In this document: positions 6,490-15,687 of the stretch, one piece after another
Position numbering within the stretch: the stretch's first letter is position 1
How the letters are laid out: each line of letters begins with the position of its first letter
Assembly: GCA_030146875.1 (NCBI GenBank)
Contig: JASLAX010000120.1
Coordinates: 1-28,384, forward strand
DNA length: 28,384 nt
Direction of reading: 5' to 3'
Origin: Longimicrobiaceae bacterium
GTDB lineage: Bacteria; Gemmatimonadota; Gemmatimonadetes; Longimicrobiales; Longimicrobiaceae
Notes under the pieces: generated by a model
Told to the model about the DNA's origin: nothing
Database searches by the model: none
The model's input: the letters and a program-made list of their open reading frames with translations, nothing else
Program-made: the position numbers and the translations under genes

Positions 6490-7239
6490 ATGCAGAGCCG
6501 GACCGGTTTCAAGGACAAGGTCGCATTGGTCGTCGGCGGAGCCTCGGGCATGGGCAACGCCGTGGTGCGGCTGCTGGCGGGGGAGGGCTGCCGGACCCAC
6601 GTGCTGGACATCACGCCCACCGCGGACGGTGTGTTCCAGTCGTGCGACGTGCAGGACTACGATCGGGTTCGCCAGTGCGTGCGGAACGTGGTGGACCAGG
6701 AAGGCAGGATCGACCTGCTGTTCGTCGCGGCAGGCGTTCATCCGTTCGCCGACATCGAGGACACCAGCATCGAGGAGTTCGAGCGGGTCCTGGCCATCAA
6801 CCTGAAGGGACCCTTCTACGTCTTGAAGGAAGTGCTTCCCGTCATGAGGGAGCAGCGATACGGCAACGTCGTGCTGATGGGATCGGACCAGGTGTTCATC
6901 GGCAAGGGGTCCAGCACGGTGTATGGAATGAGCAAGGCGGCCGTGGGGCAGCTCACCAAGAGCAGCGTGATCGACTACGCTCCTTACAACGTGCGAGTCA
7001 ACTGCGTCTGCCCCGGAACGATCGATACTCCGATGCTCGCGCCATCGATCGAGCGATTCCACCGGATGAGCGGCTTGCCGGTCGACGACATTCACGAGAT
7101 GCTGCGGAAGGCGCAGCCCGTCCAGAGGCTCGGAACGCCCGAAGAGATCGGCAAGGTCGTCCTGTTCCTGTTGTCGGATGACTGTCCCTTCATGACCGGG
7201 GCGCTGGTCAGCGCCGACGGGGGGTACACCGCTCAGTAG
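6490..7239 (+). CDS. Short-chain dehydrogenase/reductase (SDR family)
   Basis: The gene encodes 249 aa from ATG 6490, preceded by a GAAGGGAAAC ribosome site. All classical SDR marks are present: cofactor loop GGASGMG (16-22), D40 after the second strand, VAAG (79-82) in place of NNAG, N104, S132, the YGMSK catalytic pair Y145/K149, and PGTIDTPM (175-182). An acidic residue after the second strand usually means preference for NAD(H) over NADP(H). The ending PFMTGALVSADGGYTAQ is the usual SDR substrate-loop and dimer region. Length is normal. The reaction is NAD-dependent oxidation or reduction of an alcohol/ketone; the substrate cannot be read from sequence. It follows 286 bp without a gene. 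Confidence 0.93.
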   Translation: MQSRTGFKDKVALVVGGASGMGNAVVRLLAGEGCRTHVLDITPTADGVFQSCDVQDYDRVRQCVRNVVDQEGRIDLLFVAAGVHPFADIEDTSIEEFERVLAINLKGPFYVLKEVLPVMREQRYGNVVLMGSDQVFIGKGSSTVYGMSKAAVGQLTKSSVIDYAPYNVRVNCVCPGTIDTPMLAPSIERFHRMSGLPVDDIHEMLRKAQPVQRLGTPEEIGKVVLFLLSDDCPFMTGALVSADGGYTAQ

Positions 7240-7418
7240 GCGATTCTCGATTCCGTCGCATCGCGAGACGCGATCGGGAGGAGCGGCGGTCGAGGGGTTG
7301 GCCGCCGGACGAGGCATTGCAGCGGACGCCCCGCCCGAGCGACGGTGCAGGTACGAGCCACGGTGCAGCCCGGCGCCGCTGGACTCGATGTCGGAGCGCT
7401 TCCCTTTCCTTTGGTCTC

Positions 7419-8498
<1,080 letters not shown>

Positions 8499-8845
8499 CC
8501 CGACGCGGCAGCGGCACACGTGCGGCCGCAGACCGGGACCGTCCCGTTCCCGATCGAAGGTGATTCGGCGCCATCGACGCCGGCTCGCGCGGCCGGTGAC
8601 GCAGGGATGATCCGTGCCGCCTGCCGGTGTTCGCGGGCTCCATGGCGGGGTCGGGACGCGGGGAGCGTCTCTCTCGCCTTGATCGGTGCCGGTTCGGGCG
8701 ATACCATCTCCGCACTCGCCGCTGGTCCGGCCGCGCCGCGAGACCGGCCCCCGGTCCCTCGCGCCGACCCTCGGCATCGGGACCCGATGACAGCTCCCGC
8801 CCGGCGCTCCTGCCGGCGCGCCCGGCGCTCCGCTCTCCCCGAGAC
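8499..8845. other. Gene-free stretch
   Basis: About 350 bp of GC-rich DNA between the DUF3500 gene and a membrane-protein gene. Open frames here are arginine/proline-rich shadows with no family signal. No attC-like core, hairpin with a T tract, or RNA gene was seen. Confidence 0.6.
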
Positions 8846-9487
8846 ATGACTGCCGATCCCGATCCCGTGACCGCCCGGCGACGCGCCCCGGACGCGCACC
8901 CGGCACTCGCCCTGGCGGTGGTGTTCGCGCCCATCGCGATCTGGGGGTACCTGCTCGCGGGGCTCGCCAACGAGGGCGGCCAGGGCGCGGGAACGACCGC
9001 GTTCGTGCTGGTGGCCACCTTCGGCGCGGGGCTGCTCCTGCTCAAGCCGCTGCTCCTGTCGCTGGCCGTGTTCTTCCTGGCCCGCTCGCTCTGGGGCTGG
9101 TGGCGGAAGAAGGAGATGGACAGGCGCTGGGAGCAGCGGGGAGCCCGTCTGTTCGGGCTCGTGTACGCGCCGATCTTCGGGGTCATCGCCTCCGTGGTCG
9201 GTGTGTGGGACGGGTGGGACCCGGGGGGATGGAGCGCGCTCGGGGCGGCCCTCGCCTACGGCGCCGCGGGCTTCGTGCACGCGGTGCTGGTGAGCGGGTA
9301 CACGGTGTGGGGCGCGACCGCGGTGTTCGTCGTGTCCGAGAGCACGGGCAGCGAGGCCGCGTCCGACGGCGGCGCCGGCTCCTCGCGGGAGAAGCCGAAG
9401 GTCGTCTCCGGCACGCCGGCCTCCCCTCCGCCCCCCGCCCCCGACCCCGACCCCGCAGCCGACGCCCGCGTCCAGGGCCGCGCGTAG
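8846..9487 (+). CDS. Multi-pass membrane protein with a proline-rich tail
   Basis: The gene encodes 213 aa. ATG 8846 was chosen because the frame upstream is arginine/proline-rich without protein features. Hydrophobic segments lie near residues 19-41, 51-79 (long, perhaps two), 99-118 and 128-160, separated by a basic loop (WGWWRKKEMDRRWEQRGAR). The last 45 residues are a low-complexity tail with a PPPPAPDPDP run, probably cytosolic or periplasmic and disordered. No family was recognised. The gene pairs with another small membrane protein at 9608 in the same direction, so the two may be co-transcribed. Confidence 0.7.
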   Translation: MTADPDPVTARRRAPDAHPALALAVVFAPIAIWGYLLAGLANEGGQGAGTTAFVLVATFGAGLLLLKPLLLSLAVFFLARSLWGWWRKKEMDRRWEQRGARLFGLVYAPIFGVIASVVGVWDGWDPGGWSALGAALAYGAAGFVHAVLVSGYTVWGATAVFVVSESTGSEAASDGGAGSSREKPKVVSGTPASPPPPAPDPDPAADARVQGRA

Positions 9488-9607
9488 GCGGCCCCCGTCC
9501 GTCCTCTTGCCCTCCATCCGCCGCCGCGCTGCTTTGTAGTACAAAGTGCCGTGTGAGGCAGGAGCCGCGCCGGCGGCAGAAGAAACAGGGGCAACAGGGA
9601 GCGCGCG

Positions 9608-10063
9608 ATGAACAGGTGGATGAGACGCGTCCGCGGGGCGGTCGGAGTGGGCCTTGCGTGGGCGGCGGCGTGGTTCGGCGCCGGCATGGTCCTCCTGTTC
9701 GTCGTCGGCACGGACGCGGCGGACGTGCCGTTCCCCCTCTTCTTCGGCCTGCTCGGGTTCCTGGCCGGCGTGACGTTCTCGGTGCTCCTGGCCATGGTGG
9801 AGGGCCGGCGCAGGTTCGACCAGGTGTCGCTTGCCCGCGTCGCGGGTTGGGGCGCGCTCGGGGGAGCCGTGCTCGCCGCGGGCCTCGTCCTGGTGGCGGG
9901 CCTGGGGGGAGAGGCCCTGCTGCTGTGCCCGCTGTTCGCGCTGGCCGGCGCGGCCTCCGCGGCGGGTACGCTGGCGTTGGCCAGAAAGGCGGAGGGGCAC
10001 GAGTCGCTGCCCGGCGCCCGGCCCCGGCTCCCCCACGACCGGAGCCGCACGAGCTCCGACTGA
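9608..10063 (+). CDS. Small multi-pass membrane protein
   Basis: The gene encodes 151 aa from ATG 9608 with GGGAG about 7 nt upstream. Four hydrophobic segments are visible: residues 10-34, 43-63 (with a buried VPFPLFFGLLGFLAG), 79-100 and 104-123. A basic loop MVEGRRRFDQ sits between the second and third. The N-terminus MNRWMRRVRG is positive, indicating a cytosolic start. The C-terminal 25 residues are hydrophilic and basic. The layout is common among unknown membrane proteins in high-GC soil bacteria, but no functional motif is visible. Confidence 0.72.
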   Translation: MNRWMRRVRGAVGVGLAWAAAWFGAGMVLLFVVGTDAADVPFPLFFGLLGFLAGVTFSVLLAMVEGRRRFDQVSLARVAGWGALGGAVLAAGLVLVAGLGGEALLLCPLFALAGAASAAGTLALARKAEGHESLPGARPRLPHDRSRTSSD

Positions 10064-10204
10064 CGGGCCGTCCGACCCGGCGGCGGCTCTCGGAAGCGGC
10101 GGCTGCGCCGCATTCGCCCGGATTCGGCCGCCGGTCGACCGAAGCGTCGGGCTCCACACCTTCTCCCGCGACCCGGTCCTTTCCGCAACCTGACCGCTGC
10201 TCTG

Positions 10205-10301
10205 GCCCAACGATCCGCTGCAGGGGGTGCGGGGCCAGCCGTGCTTTCAGCCGGGCGAAAGTCTTGCGTGCCGCCCACGCCCGACCCTGGTGTCGTTCGG
10301 C
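10205..10301 (+). other. Integron attC site (97 bp), decayed
   Basis: The cores are GCCCAAC (10205-10211) and GTTCGGC (10295-10301). The interior is clearly homologous to the sites at 440 and 4631 (CGCTGCAGGGGGTGCGGGGCC, CTTTCAGCC, CGAAAGTCTTGCG). Inner pairing is damaged: GGTGCGGGGC now faces GCCCACGCCC. The right core TTCGGC matches the GCCGAAC that closes the next cassette at 11443. Confidence 0.83.
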
Positions 10302-10470
10302 ATCTGGCAGCCTGGCGTGCGTCGCTCGATGCGCGGTGGAGAGGTCGAGCCCTGCATCCGCGAGGAAGGAGAACGGGATGCCCTGCCTCTCCTGTTCGAG
10401 ACGACGAGACGCGACCAGCATCAGCAGACCTCGCTACTGACTCCGATTTCCACCGGATGCCGGAGGGGCG

Positions 10471-11478
10471 ATGACACGTCTTTCACCACGGGCGCTGGCG
10501 GCGCTGCTGGCACTCGTCGTGACCGCCGGCACCGCTCCGACCTCCGATGCGCAATCCGGCTGGCACCCGCCGGCCGGGCACACGCAGATCCCGCTCTGGC
10601 CCGGCACTCCGCCGAACGCAGGCCCGGTCGTCGGGCCGGAAGCCGTGCACCATGCCGTGGACCGTGAATCGGGCGCGAGGAAGCTCGTCGCCGGCAGGCC
10701 GTACTCGTACGTCGAGAACGTGGCGCGTCCGACGGTCACGATCTTCGCACCGAAGTCGAACGACACCGGCGCCGCCGTCATCGTCTACCCCGGCGGGGGC
10801 TTCAACGTCCTCGCCATCGACATCGAGGGGACCGAGGCGTGCGACTGGCTGACGTCCAACGGCATCACCTGCGCGCTGCTGAAGTACCGCGTTCCCTGCC
10901 AGCACGTCGGCGACTACCGCGAGTGTCCGCACGCGCACGTGGACGCACAGCGAGCCATGCGCATCGTGCGCTCGCGCGCGGCCGAGTGGCGGATCGCTCC
11001 CGACCGGATCGGCGTGATGGGGTTCTCCGCCGGCGCGCACATGGCGATCATGAGCAGCACGCGCTTCGATCGCCTGTACGCACCCGTCGACGCAGCGGAC
11101 AGCGTGAGCTCGCGGCCGGACTTCGCGCTCGTCCTCTATCCCGGGCGGGTGGCGTACCGCCGAACGAACTTCGTGCCCAACCCCGACATCGCCGTCTCCG
11201 GCCGTACGCCCCCGACCTTCCTGGTCCACGCGTTCGACGATCCGCTGAACCCGGTGGAGAACTCCCTGATCTACGCCGCGGCGCTGCGCAGGGCGGGAGT
11301 GCCCTCCGAGATCCACGTCTACGCGACCGGGGGACACGCGTTCGGCTTGCGCCGCACGGAGCTGTCCGCCACCGCGTGGCCCGAGCTGGCCCGGGTGTGG
11401 CTGGGGAGCATCGGCGTGCTCGGTCGGCAATCCGCGCGCCCCGCCGAACCATCGGCCGCAGCGGACGCCGGGCAGTAG
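10471..11478 (+). CDS. Secreted alpha/beta hydrolase (acetyl-xylan esterase / BD-FAE-like), cassette-borne
   Basis: The gene encodes 335 aa from ATG 10471 with a strong GGAGGGG about 4 nt upstream. Residues 1-28 are a signal peptide ending TSDAQ, so the enzyme is exported. The catalytic triad is visible: nucleophile S186 in GFSAGA, acid D257 in HAFDDPLN, and H289 in ATGGHAFG. The oxyanion region is YPGGGF (106-111). The IPLWPGTPPNA opening is typical of esterases near acetyl-xylan esterase and endo-xylanase-linked hydrolases. The likely reaction is hydrolysis of acetyl or other short acyl esters on carbohydrates. The gene fills cassette 10296-11528. Its last 11 residues (AEPSAAADAGQ) are read inside the closing attC, as in the gene at 2361. 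Substrate is not proven. Confidence 0.92.
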   Translation: MTRLSPRALAALLALVVTAGTAPTSDAQSGWHPPAGHTQIPLWPGTPPNAGPVVGPEAVHHAVDRESGARKLVAGRPYSYVENVARPTVTIFAPKSNDTGAAVIVYPGGGFNVLAIDIEGTEACDWLTSNGITCALLKYRVPCQHVGDYRECPHAHVDAQRAMRIVRSRAAEWRIAPDRIGVMGFSAGAHMAIMSSTRFDRLYAPVDAADSVSSRPDFALVLYPGRVAYRRTNFVPNPDIAVSGRTPPTFLVHAFDDPLNPVENSLIYAAALRRAGVPSEIHVYATGGHAFGLRRTELSATAWPELARVWLGSIGVLGRQSARPAEPSAAADAGQ

Positions 11479-11534
11479 GTCCGAGTCGATGCAGTCTCTC
11501 GGCGGCCCGGTGCCGCTGAGCCTTGATGTCAGGC
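11443..11534 (+). other. Integron attC site (92 bp), overlaps the hydrolase gene
   Basis: The inverse core GCCGAAC (11443-11449) is the reverse complement of the cassette start TTCGGC at 10296. The right core is the drifted GTCAGGC (11528-11534). The arms GCAGCGGACGCCGGGC and GCCCGGTGCCGCTGAG pair with a few mismatches. The left third is coding for the hydrolase. Confidence 0.78.
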
Positions 11535-11724
11535 GCGAGGTCGGTATGCGTCACCGCGGCGAGCCAAACGCCGCATATTCCGTCGGCTCAGCATGCCTCC
11601 AACCTGTGTCTCTCGAAGCACAGCTCGAGCGGTGTGGTCATCCTCTTGAGGCATTATCCAGCCGAACTGACCGCAGCCCCCATGCCCCGAGGCGTAGCAA
11701 TTCACTCCGACTGTACAGGTCTAC

Positions 11725-11946
11725 GTGGAAGAGTTCACGATCGAGTATCAGCATAAGAGCTACACTGGACATCGGTCGGTCTCCGGAACCCAGATGCTCA
11801 ACCAGACCATCTACTATCGTGGTCACTCGAAAGCGGACGGGCACTCATACCGACCCAGTGAAGGAACCACGATGAGGTTGGTTGCGAACTCAATCCTTCG
11901 AGAGTTGGTGCAGGAGCAGTTGCGTGAAGCACCAGAGAAGTTCTGA
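11725..11946 (+). CDS. Small uncharacterised cassette protein
   Basis: The gene encodes 73 aa from GTG 11725 to TGA 11946. The product is polar: EEFTIEYQHKSYTGHRSVSGTQML, then TIYYRGHSKADGHSYRPSEG, ending in a helix LVANSILRELVQEQLREAPEKF. There is no membrane segment or signal. GC is visibly lower than in the flanking genes, like the left array. It occupies cassette 11529-12120, bounded by attC sites at 11443 and 12032. No family was recognised. The 5' part of the cassette (11535-11724) has no convincing frame, so the gene may be shortened at its start. Confidence 0.6.
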   Translation: MEEFTIEYQHKSYTGHRSVSGTQMLNQTIYYRGHSKADGHSYRPSEGTTMRLVANSILRELVQEQLREAPEKF

Positions 11947-12031
11947 TGCTCTATGTCGCCGTACTCCATGCCACCACTCGCTACAGGGTTAGCCGAGGCC
12001 ACCCATTCTCAGCCCTGTTCGTGCCGCCCGC

Positions 12032-12126
12032 GCCTAACAGTCAGCCGCAGCGGATCCGTGCATAGTTTCGGCCGAACAGAAGGCCTGCGCGCCGGCCGCG
12101 CACCCATGATCCTGGTGTCGCTGGGC
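12032..12126 (+). other. Integron attC site (95 bp), decayed
   Basis: The inverse core GCCTAAC (12032-12038) is intact; the right core has drifted to GCTGGGC (12120-12126). The interior is related to the site at 440 (CAGCCGCAGCGGAT, GTTTCGGCC, CCTGCGCGCCGGCC) but lacks about eight bases of the left inner arm, so the inner stem cannot form fully. This suggests loss of function. Confidence 0.78.
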
Positions 12127-12174
12127 GGCTTGCCGGATCCGGCGGTCTCGTCGGCGACCCTCCCCCAGGTTGCA

Positions 12175-12564
12175 ATGATGTGGCGCTCAGAGCTCTCGGG
12201 GCCCTACAAGGAGCACTTCGCGTGCTTCCGATGTCGAAAGTCGTTCAAGCAGCCTCCGGACGCGGACCTGCCGGAGCGCGAGCGGCCCGCACCGGGCGAA
12301 CGGCGGGAGGTGCGCTGCCCGCAATGCGCGACTCCGATGGCGGACCTGGGCCGGGACTTCGAGGCGCCGAAGCAATCGGACGCCAGGCGGTGGAAGGCAG
12401 TCGAGCTGCTCCACCGGCACGGCGTCCGAACGGCGGGGAGCGCACCGAGCCTGGGTGAGCTGAAGGACCTGGAGGCGTTCCTCGCCGGTCGCATGACGGA
12501 GTCGGAAGGGGAGAGGCTCCTCCGGGAGATCGGGAAGCGTGCTCGGGATCCGCGACCTGAGTAG
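12175..12564 (+). CDS. Double CxxC zinc-knuckle protein
   Basis: The gene encodes 129 aa from ATG 12175 (a second ATG follows at 12178), 49 bp after the attC. Two cysteine pairs, CFRC (17-20) and CPQC (48-51), are spaced to bind one zinc ion as a split zinc ribbon; the sequence between them is charged and probably flexible. It is followed by PMADLGRDFEAPKQSDARRWKAVELLHRHGV and a C-terminal acidic helix (GELKDLEAFLAGRMTESEGERLL). Zinc ribbons of this kind bind nucleic acid or act as protein adaptors; nothing decides which. The gene is probably cargo of the last cassette, ending at the attC relic at 12577. Confidence 0.82.
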   Translation: MMWRSELSGPYKEHFACFRCRKSFKQPPDADLPERERPAPGERREVRCPQCATPMADLGRDFEAPKQSDARRWKAVELLHRHGVRTAGSAPSLGELKDLEAFLAGRMTESEGERLLREIGKRARDPRPE

Positions 12565-12576
12565 CCCCCCGCTTCC

Positions 12577-12685
12577 GCCCGACGAAGGCGCTGCAGGCGA
12601 CGAACGGCCGCGCGAATCCATGCCTTCGTCCCTCTCTTCATCCCACCCCACGCCGTCCAGGCGTCGCACCCTCAGCACGTTCCAT
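12577..12685 (+). other. Probable attC relic (109 bp)
   Basis: GCCCGAC (12577-12583) followed by GAAGGCGCTGCAGGCG aligns with the left side of the site at 10205 (GCCCAACGATCCGCTGCAGG). On the right, GGCGTCGCACCCTCAGC precedes GTTCCAT (12679-12685). The arms GCGACG and CGTCGC pair. Cores are poor and the right one overlaps the next gene's start, so this is either a dead site or a chance match. Confidence 0.4.
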
Positions 12686-13121
12686 GACGATCAAGCGGAT
12701 GGACAACGTCGGCATCGTGGTCGAGGACGTCGATGCCGCGATCGAGTTCTTCACCGAGCTGGGCCTGAGGCTCGAAGGGCGAGCCACCATCGAGGGCGAG
12801 TGGGCCGGGCGCGTCACCGGGCTGGGAGCGCAGCGCGTGGAGATCGCCATGATGGTCACCCCGGACGGCCACAGCCGGCTGGAGCTCTCCCGCTTCCTCG
12901 CTCCTCCCGTGGTCGCCGATCACCGGAACGCCCCGGTGAACGCCCTCGGCTACCTGCGCGTGATGTTCACGGTGGAGGACATCGACGACACGCTCGTCAG
13001 GCTTCGGGCGCGTGGCGCGCGGCTCGTGGGGGAGGTGGTCCAATACCAGGAGGCCTACCGGCTCTGCTACGTCCGCGGGCCCGAAGGAATCCTCATCGGG
13101 CTCGCCCAGGAGCTTCGTTGA
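12684..13121 (+). CDS. VOC-family (glyoxalase/bleomycin-resistance fold) protein
   Basis: The gene encodes 145 aa from ATG 12684. The two beta-alpha-beta modules of the vicinal oxygen chelate fold are visible: VGIVVEDVDAAIEFFTELGL (9-28) and VMFTVEDIDDTLVRLRARGARLVGEVV (95-121), then YRLCYVRGPEGILIGLAQEL. The usual first metal ligand (H in xxHVGI) is N8 here, so a metal site of the standard type is doubtful. Members of the fold are isomerases, dioxygenases or antibiotic-binding proteins; this sub-type with GHSRLELSRF is common but uncharacterised. It is cytosolic. The gene directly follows the putative last attC relic. Confidence 0.9.
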   Translation: MTIKRMDNVGIVVEDVDAAIEFFTELGLRLEGRATIEGEWAGRVTGLGAQRVEIAMMVTPDGHSRLELSRFLAPPVVADHRNAPVNALGYLRVMFTVEDIDDTLVRLRARGARLVGEVVQYQEAYRLCYVRGPEGILIGLAQELR

Positions 13122-13260
13122 GCCCTCCGCCGCCGCCGGGCACGTCCCGCGGCCCCACGCCGGTCGCGCGGGACGGGCGGCCGGGCATCCGTTCATCCCC
13201 TGGTTCGGCGCACGGGTCCGCGCCGAACCTTTCCGTCGTGCGGCGGCGGGAGCCCAGCTC

Positions 13261-13857
13261 GTGAAGCGCCGGCTCTTCGACCTCGTGGCCGCGGTCTCGC
13301 TGCTGGTGTCGCTCGCGGCCGCCGCGGCGTGGGCGATCAGCTACGCGCGGCCGCTCGACTGGCGTCTGCTCGGGACGGCGCACTCGGCGGGCCTGGGGGG
13401 GATCGACGCCGACCGGCGCGCGGCCGTCTCGATGACGCCGGTCGACGGGCCGAGCCTCCCGCCCCACGGCTACTGGGACGCGCTGTGGGCGCGGAGCCGG
13501 TGCGGGAGGCTGTCGCTGGTGGCGCAGGCCGCCGACTTCGGCGGCACCCTGCGAGCGGTGTACGCATCCCCGCAGTCTCTCATCGTCGAGCTGTCGGACC
13601 CGGCGCGCACGCGGGTAGTGGCATCCGCGCGAATGCCGGCCTCTCGCCCGTGGGCGCGCCGGCTGGGGTTCGCGTGGCACGCCGACGCCGGGCAGGCGGC
13701 CGGCGGGTCCGCGAGCGCGCGGGCGACGACGATCGTGCTCCCCTACTGGGCCATCGTCCTGCTGGGCCTGCCGCTGCCGCTGCTGTGGCTGCGCGTCGGC
13801 CGCCGGCCGCGCTGCGGTCGCGGGCCGAGCGGTGCCCACAGCGCGGCCTCGCCGTAG
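13261..13857 (+). CDS. Membrane protein with two terminal helices
   Basis: The gene encodes 198 aa from GTG 13261; the frame is open upstream but lacks protein features. A basic start (VKRRLFD) leads to a membrane helix (LVAAVSLLVSLAAAAAWAI), then an extracytoplasmic domain of about 130 residues and a second helix near the C-terminus (PYWAIVLLGLPLPLLWL) followed by a basic tail. The layout helix-domain-helix with YWAI is common in unknown proteins of Planctomycetes and Gemmatimonadota. No enzyme motif is visible. A strong hairpin follows the stop. Confidence 0.75.
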   Translation: MKRRLFDLVAAVSLLVSLAAAAAWAISYARPLDWRLLGTAHSAGLGGIDADRRAAVSMTPVDGPSLPPHGYWDALWARSRCGRLSLVAQAADFGGTLRAVYASPQSLIVELSDPARTRVVASARMPASRPWARRLGFAWHADAGQAAGGSASARATTIVLPYWAIVLLGLPLPLLWLRVGRRPRCGRGPSGAHSAASP

Positions 13858-13870
13858 GCCGGACGCCGCA

Positions 13871-13905
13871 GGGCGCCGCGTTCGGGCGGACGCCGGGCGG
13901 CGCCC
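13871..13905 (+). terminator. Possible Rho-independent terminator
   Basis: A perfect 9-bp stem, GGGCGCCGC (13871-13879) with GCGGCGCCC (13897-13905), with a 17-nt loop, lies 14 bp after the membrane-protein stop and is followed by CCCGTTTCGT. The T tract is short, so termination may be partial. Confidence 0.35.
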
Positions 13906-14252
13906 CCCGTTTCGTCCTCCACCCGCGACAACCTTCCCGCCCACCCCGCCCGACCCGGCCGCAGCCGACCCCGGATCGCACGCGAGGCCTCGATCCGGCG
14001 GTGCTCGGATGGGGATGTCAGAATCGAAACACGCGGCGCGTTGATCATCATCCACGGCCCCGGTGTGGAGCGCGACGACCCGGTGGGCCCACACGGCCGG
14101 ATGGTCGGCCGAGGTGCGCAGGCCGGCGGCCGTGTCCCCGGCGGACGCTCCCCGCGTTCGCTCCGCCCGCGCGGGTTGTCCACCGGGTCCGTTGGAGCCT
14201 CTGATCGGCGATGACCCGCGATGGAACCGATGACCTTCCCCGGAGAGCGTCC
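13906..14252. other. Gene-free stretch
   Basis: About 350 bp between the hairpin and the Kelch gene. The open frames are proline/arginine-rich without family signal. It probably holds the promoter of the Kelch/receptor pair, but no clear -35/-10 could be chosen. Confidence 0.5.
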
Positions 14253-15602
14253 ATGAAGCTGGCAGCCGCGTTCGTCTCCGCCCGCGCAGGCTCGGCGGCC
14301 GCGCCGAGCACCCCCCCGCCCCCGCCGGGCCCCGGCGTCCGAGCCGCCGTGCGGCGTGCGCTCCAGGTCGCGGGGGTGGTGGCCCTGGCGGCGTGCGGAG
14401 GTGATGGCGATCCGATGCGGGTCGGGCCCGAGACCAACGGCAGCATCCGGGGCACCGTGACCGACAACACCGGCGCGACCGTGGCGAACGCCCCGGTCGC
14501 GCTCTCCGGGAACGCGCAGGCTGCTCGCACCACGACCAGCGGCGCCGACGGCGTCTACACCTTCGCGGACGTGCCCTCCGGAACGTATTCGCTGGCGGTC
14601 ACGCCCCCGACCGGGTTCAGCATCGTCGCGGCGGCCACCGCGTCCGTCACGGTGGCGGGCAGCGCGCAGGCGAACGCTCCCATGATCGTTCTCAACCGCG
14701 TGGCGGTCGATCCGGGGGGATGGGGGTTCCGTGCTCGGCTGCTCGAGGCGAACTCCGAGTTCGCCCTCGCCGAATCCGACGGCAAGCTCTACGTCCTGGG
14801 CGGATATCCCGCTTCCCGGGTGACGGCCCGCACGGTGCAGGTCTACGACATCGCGACCGACAAGTGGCAGCTCGGACCGCAGCTCCCGCAGCCCAACAAC
14901 CACGGGATGGCGGCGGCCGTGAACGGGAAGATCTACCTGATCGGCGGCCAGCTCACGGCCGACCAGGAGGGCTACGTCAACACGGTCTACGAGCTCGATC
15001 CGGCGCAGGGTGCATGGGTCGCGAAGGCGCCGATGCCCACCGCGCGCAGCGGCGGGGTGGCCGTCGTGCACGACGGCAAGATCTACGTGGCGGGTGGACG
15101 TCTGCCGCGCGGGGACGACTTCGCCGTCTACGACCCGGCGGCCGACCGGTGGGAGGTCCTGCCGGATCTGCCCAGCCAGCGCAACCACATCACCGGCGCG
15201 GCGATCAACGGCCGCATCCACATCGTCGGCGGGCGTCTCGGCAACGGTCTGTCGCCCCTGAAGACGGACGTGAACGAGGTCTTCGACCCGCAGACGCGGA
15301 CCTGGACGACCGCGGCCCCCATGCTGCGCGGCCGCAGCGGGATGAACGGGGTCATGGCCCGGGGCTGCTTCCACGTCTGGGGCGGCGAGGCACCCACCGG
15401 CATGACTCCCGACCACGACTACTACGATCCGCGGACGGACACGTGGACCCGCCTGGGCAACATGCCGCTCCCGATCCACGGCGTGGTGGGGTCGGCGTTC
15501 GTCGACGGCCTGATCTGGGCGAGCGGCGGCGGCACCGACATCGGCGGCAGCTCCGGCAGCCTTCACAACCAGGTCTACCGCCCGGCCGTGAGCTGCGAAT
15601 GA
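14253..15602 (+). CDS. Kelch-repeat lipoprotein with an N-terminal carboxypeptidase-like domain
   Basis: The gene encodes 449 aa from ATG 14253 (GGAGAG upstream). The lipobox LAAC puts the acylated cysteine at residue 48; the leader is unusually long and proline-rich, so GTG 14349 is an alternative start. Residues 62-148 form a beta-sandwich of the carboxypeptidase regulatory type (GSIRGTVTDNTGATVANAPVALSG ... GVYTFADVPSGTYSLAV). From 155 on there are about six Kelch blades with the GK(I/L)Y(V/L)(L/A)GG pattern (GKLYVLGGY, GKIYLIGGQ, GKIYVAGGR, GRIHIVGGR), each followed by a VYDxxxxxW-type strand. It is probably a surface or periplasmic binding protein. It lies 85 bp upstream of a TonB-dependent receptor in the same direction, so the two may work together in uptake, an inference from position only. 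Confidence 0.92.
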   Translation: MKLAAAFVSARAGSAAAPSTPPPPPGPGVRAAVRRALQVAGVVALAACGGDGDPMRVGPETNGSIRGTVTDNTGATVANAPVALSGNAQAARTTTSGADGVYTFADVPSGTYSLAVTPPTGFSIVAAATASVTVAGSAQANAPMIVLNRVAVDPGGWGFRARLLEANSEFALAESDGKLYVLGGYPASRVTARTVQVYDIATDKWQLGPQLPQPNNHGMAAAVNGKIYLIGGQLTADQEGYVNTVYELDPAQGAWVAKAPMPTARSGGVAVVHDGKIYVAGGRLPRGDDFAVYDPAADRWEVLPDLPSQRNHITGAAINGRIHIVGGRLGNGLSPLKTDVNEVFDPQTRTWTTAAPMLRGRSGMNGVMARGCFHVWGGEAPTGMTPDHDYYDPRTDTWTRLGNMPLPIHGVVGSAFVDGLIWASGGGTDIGGSSGSLHNQVYRPAVSCE

Positions 15603-15687
15603 CGCGGGTCGCAGCGCGCCGCGAGCCGGCCTTCCTCGCCGACCGCCGGCCTCCGCCCGCGGCCGCCCGAGACCGCGGCGGAGCCCG

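Noticed and set aside
10096..10111. GCGGCG-GCTG-CGCCGC hairpin after the membrane-protein gene
   Set aside because: Short, GC-only and without a T tract; expected by chance in this composition.
13143..13175. 9-bp inverted repeat CGTCCCGCG / CGCGGGACG after the first VOC gene
   Set aside because: No T tract and such stems are frequent at this GC; could be a weak terminator but not supported enough to list.
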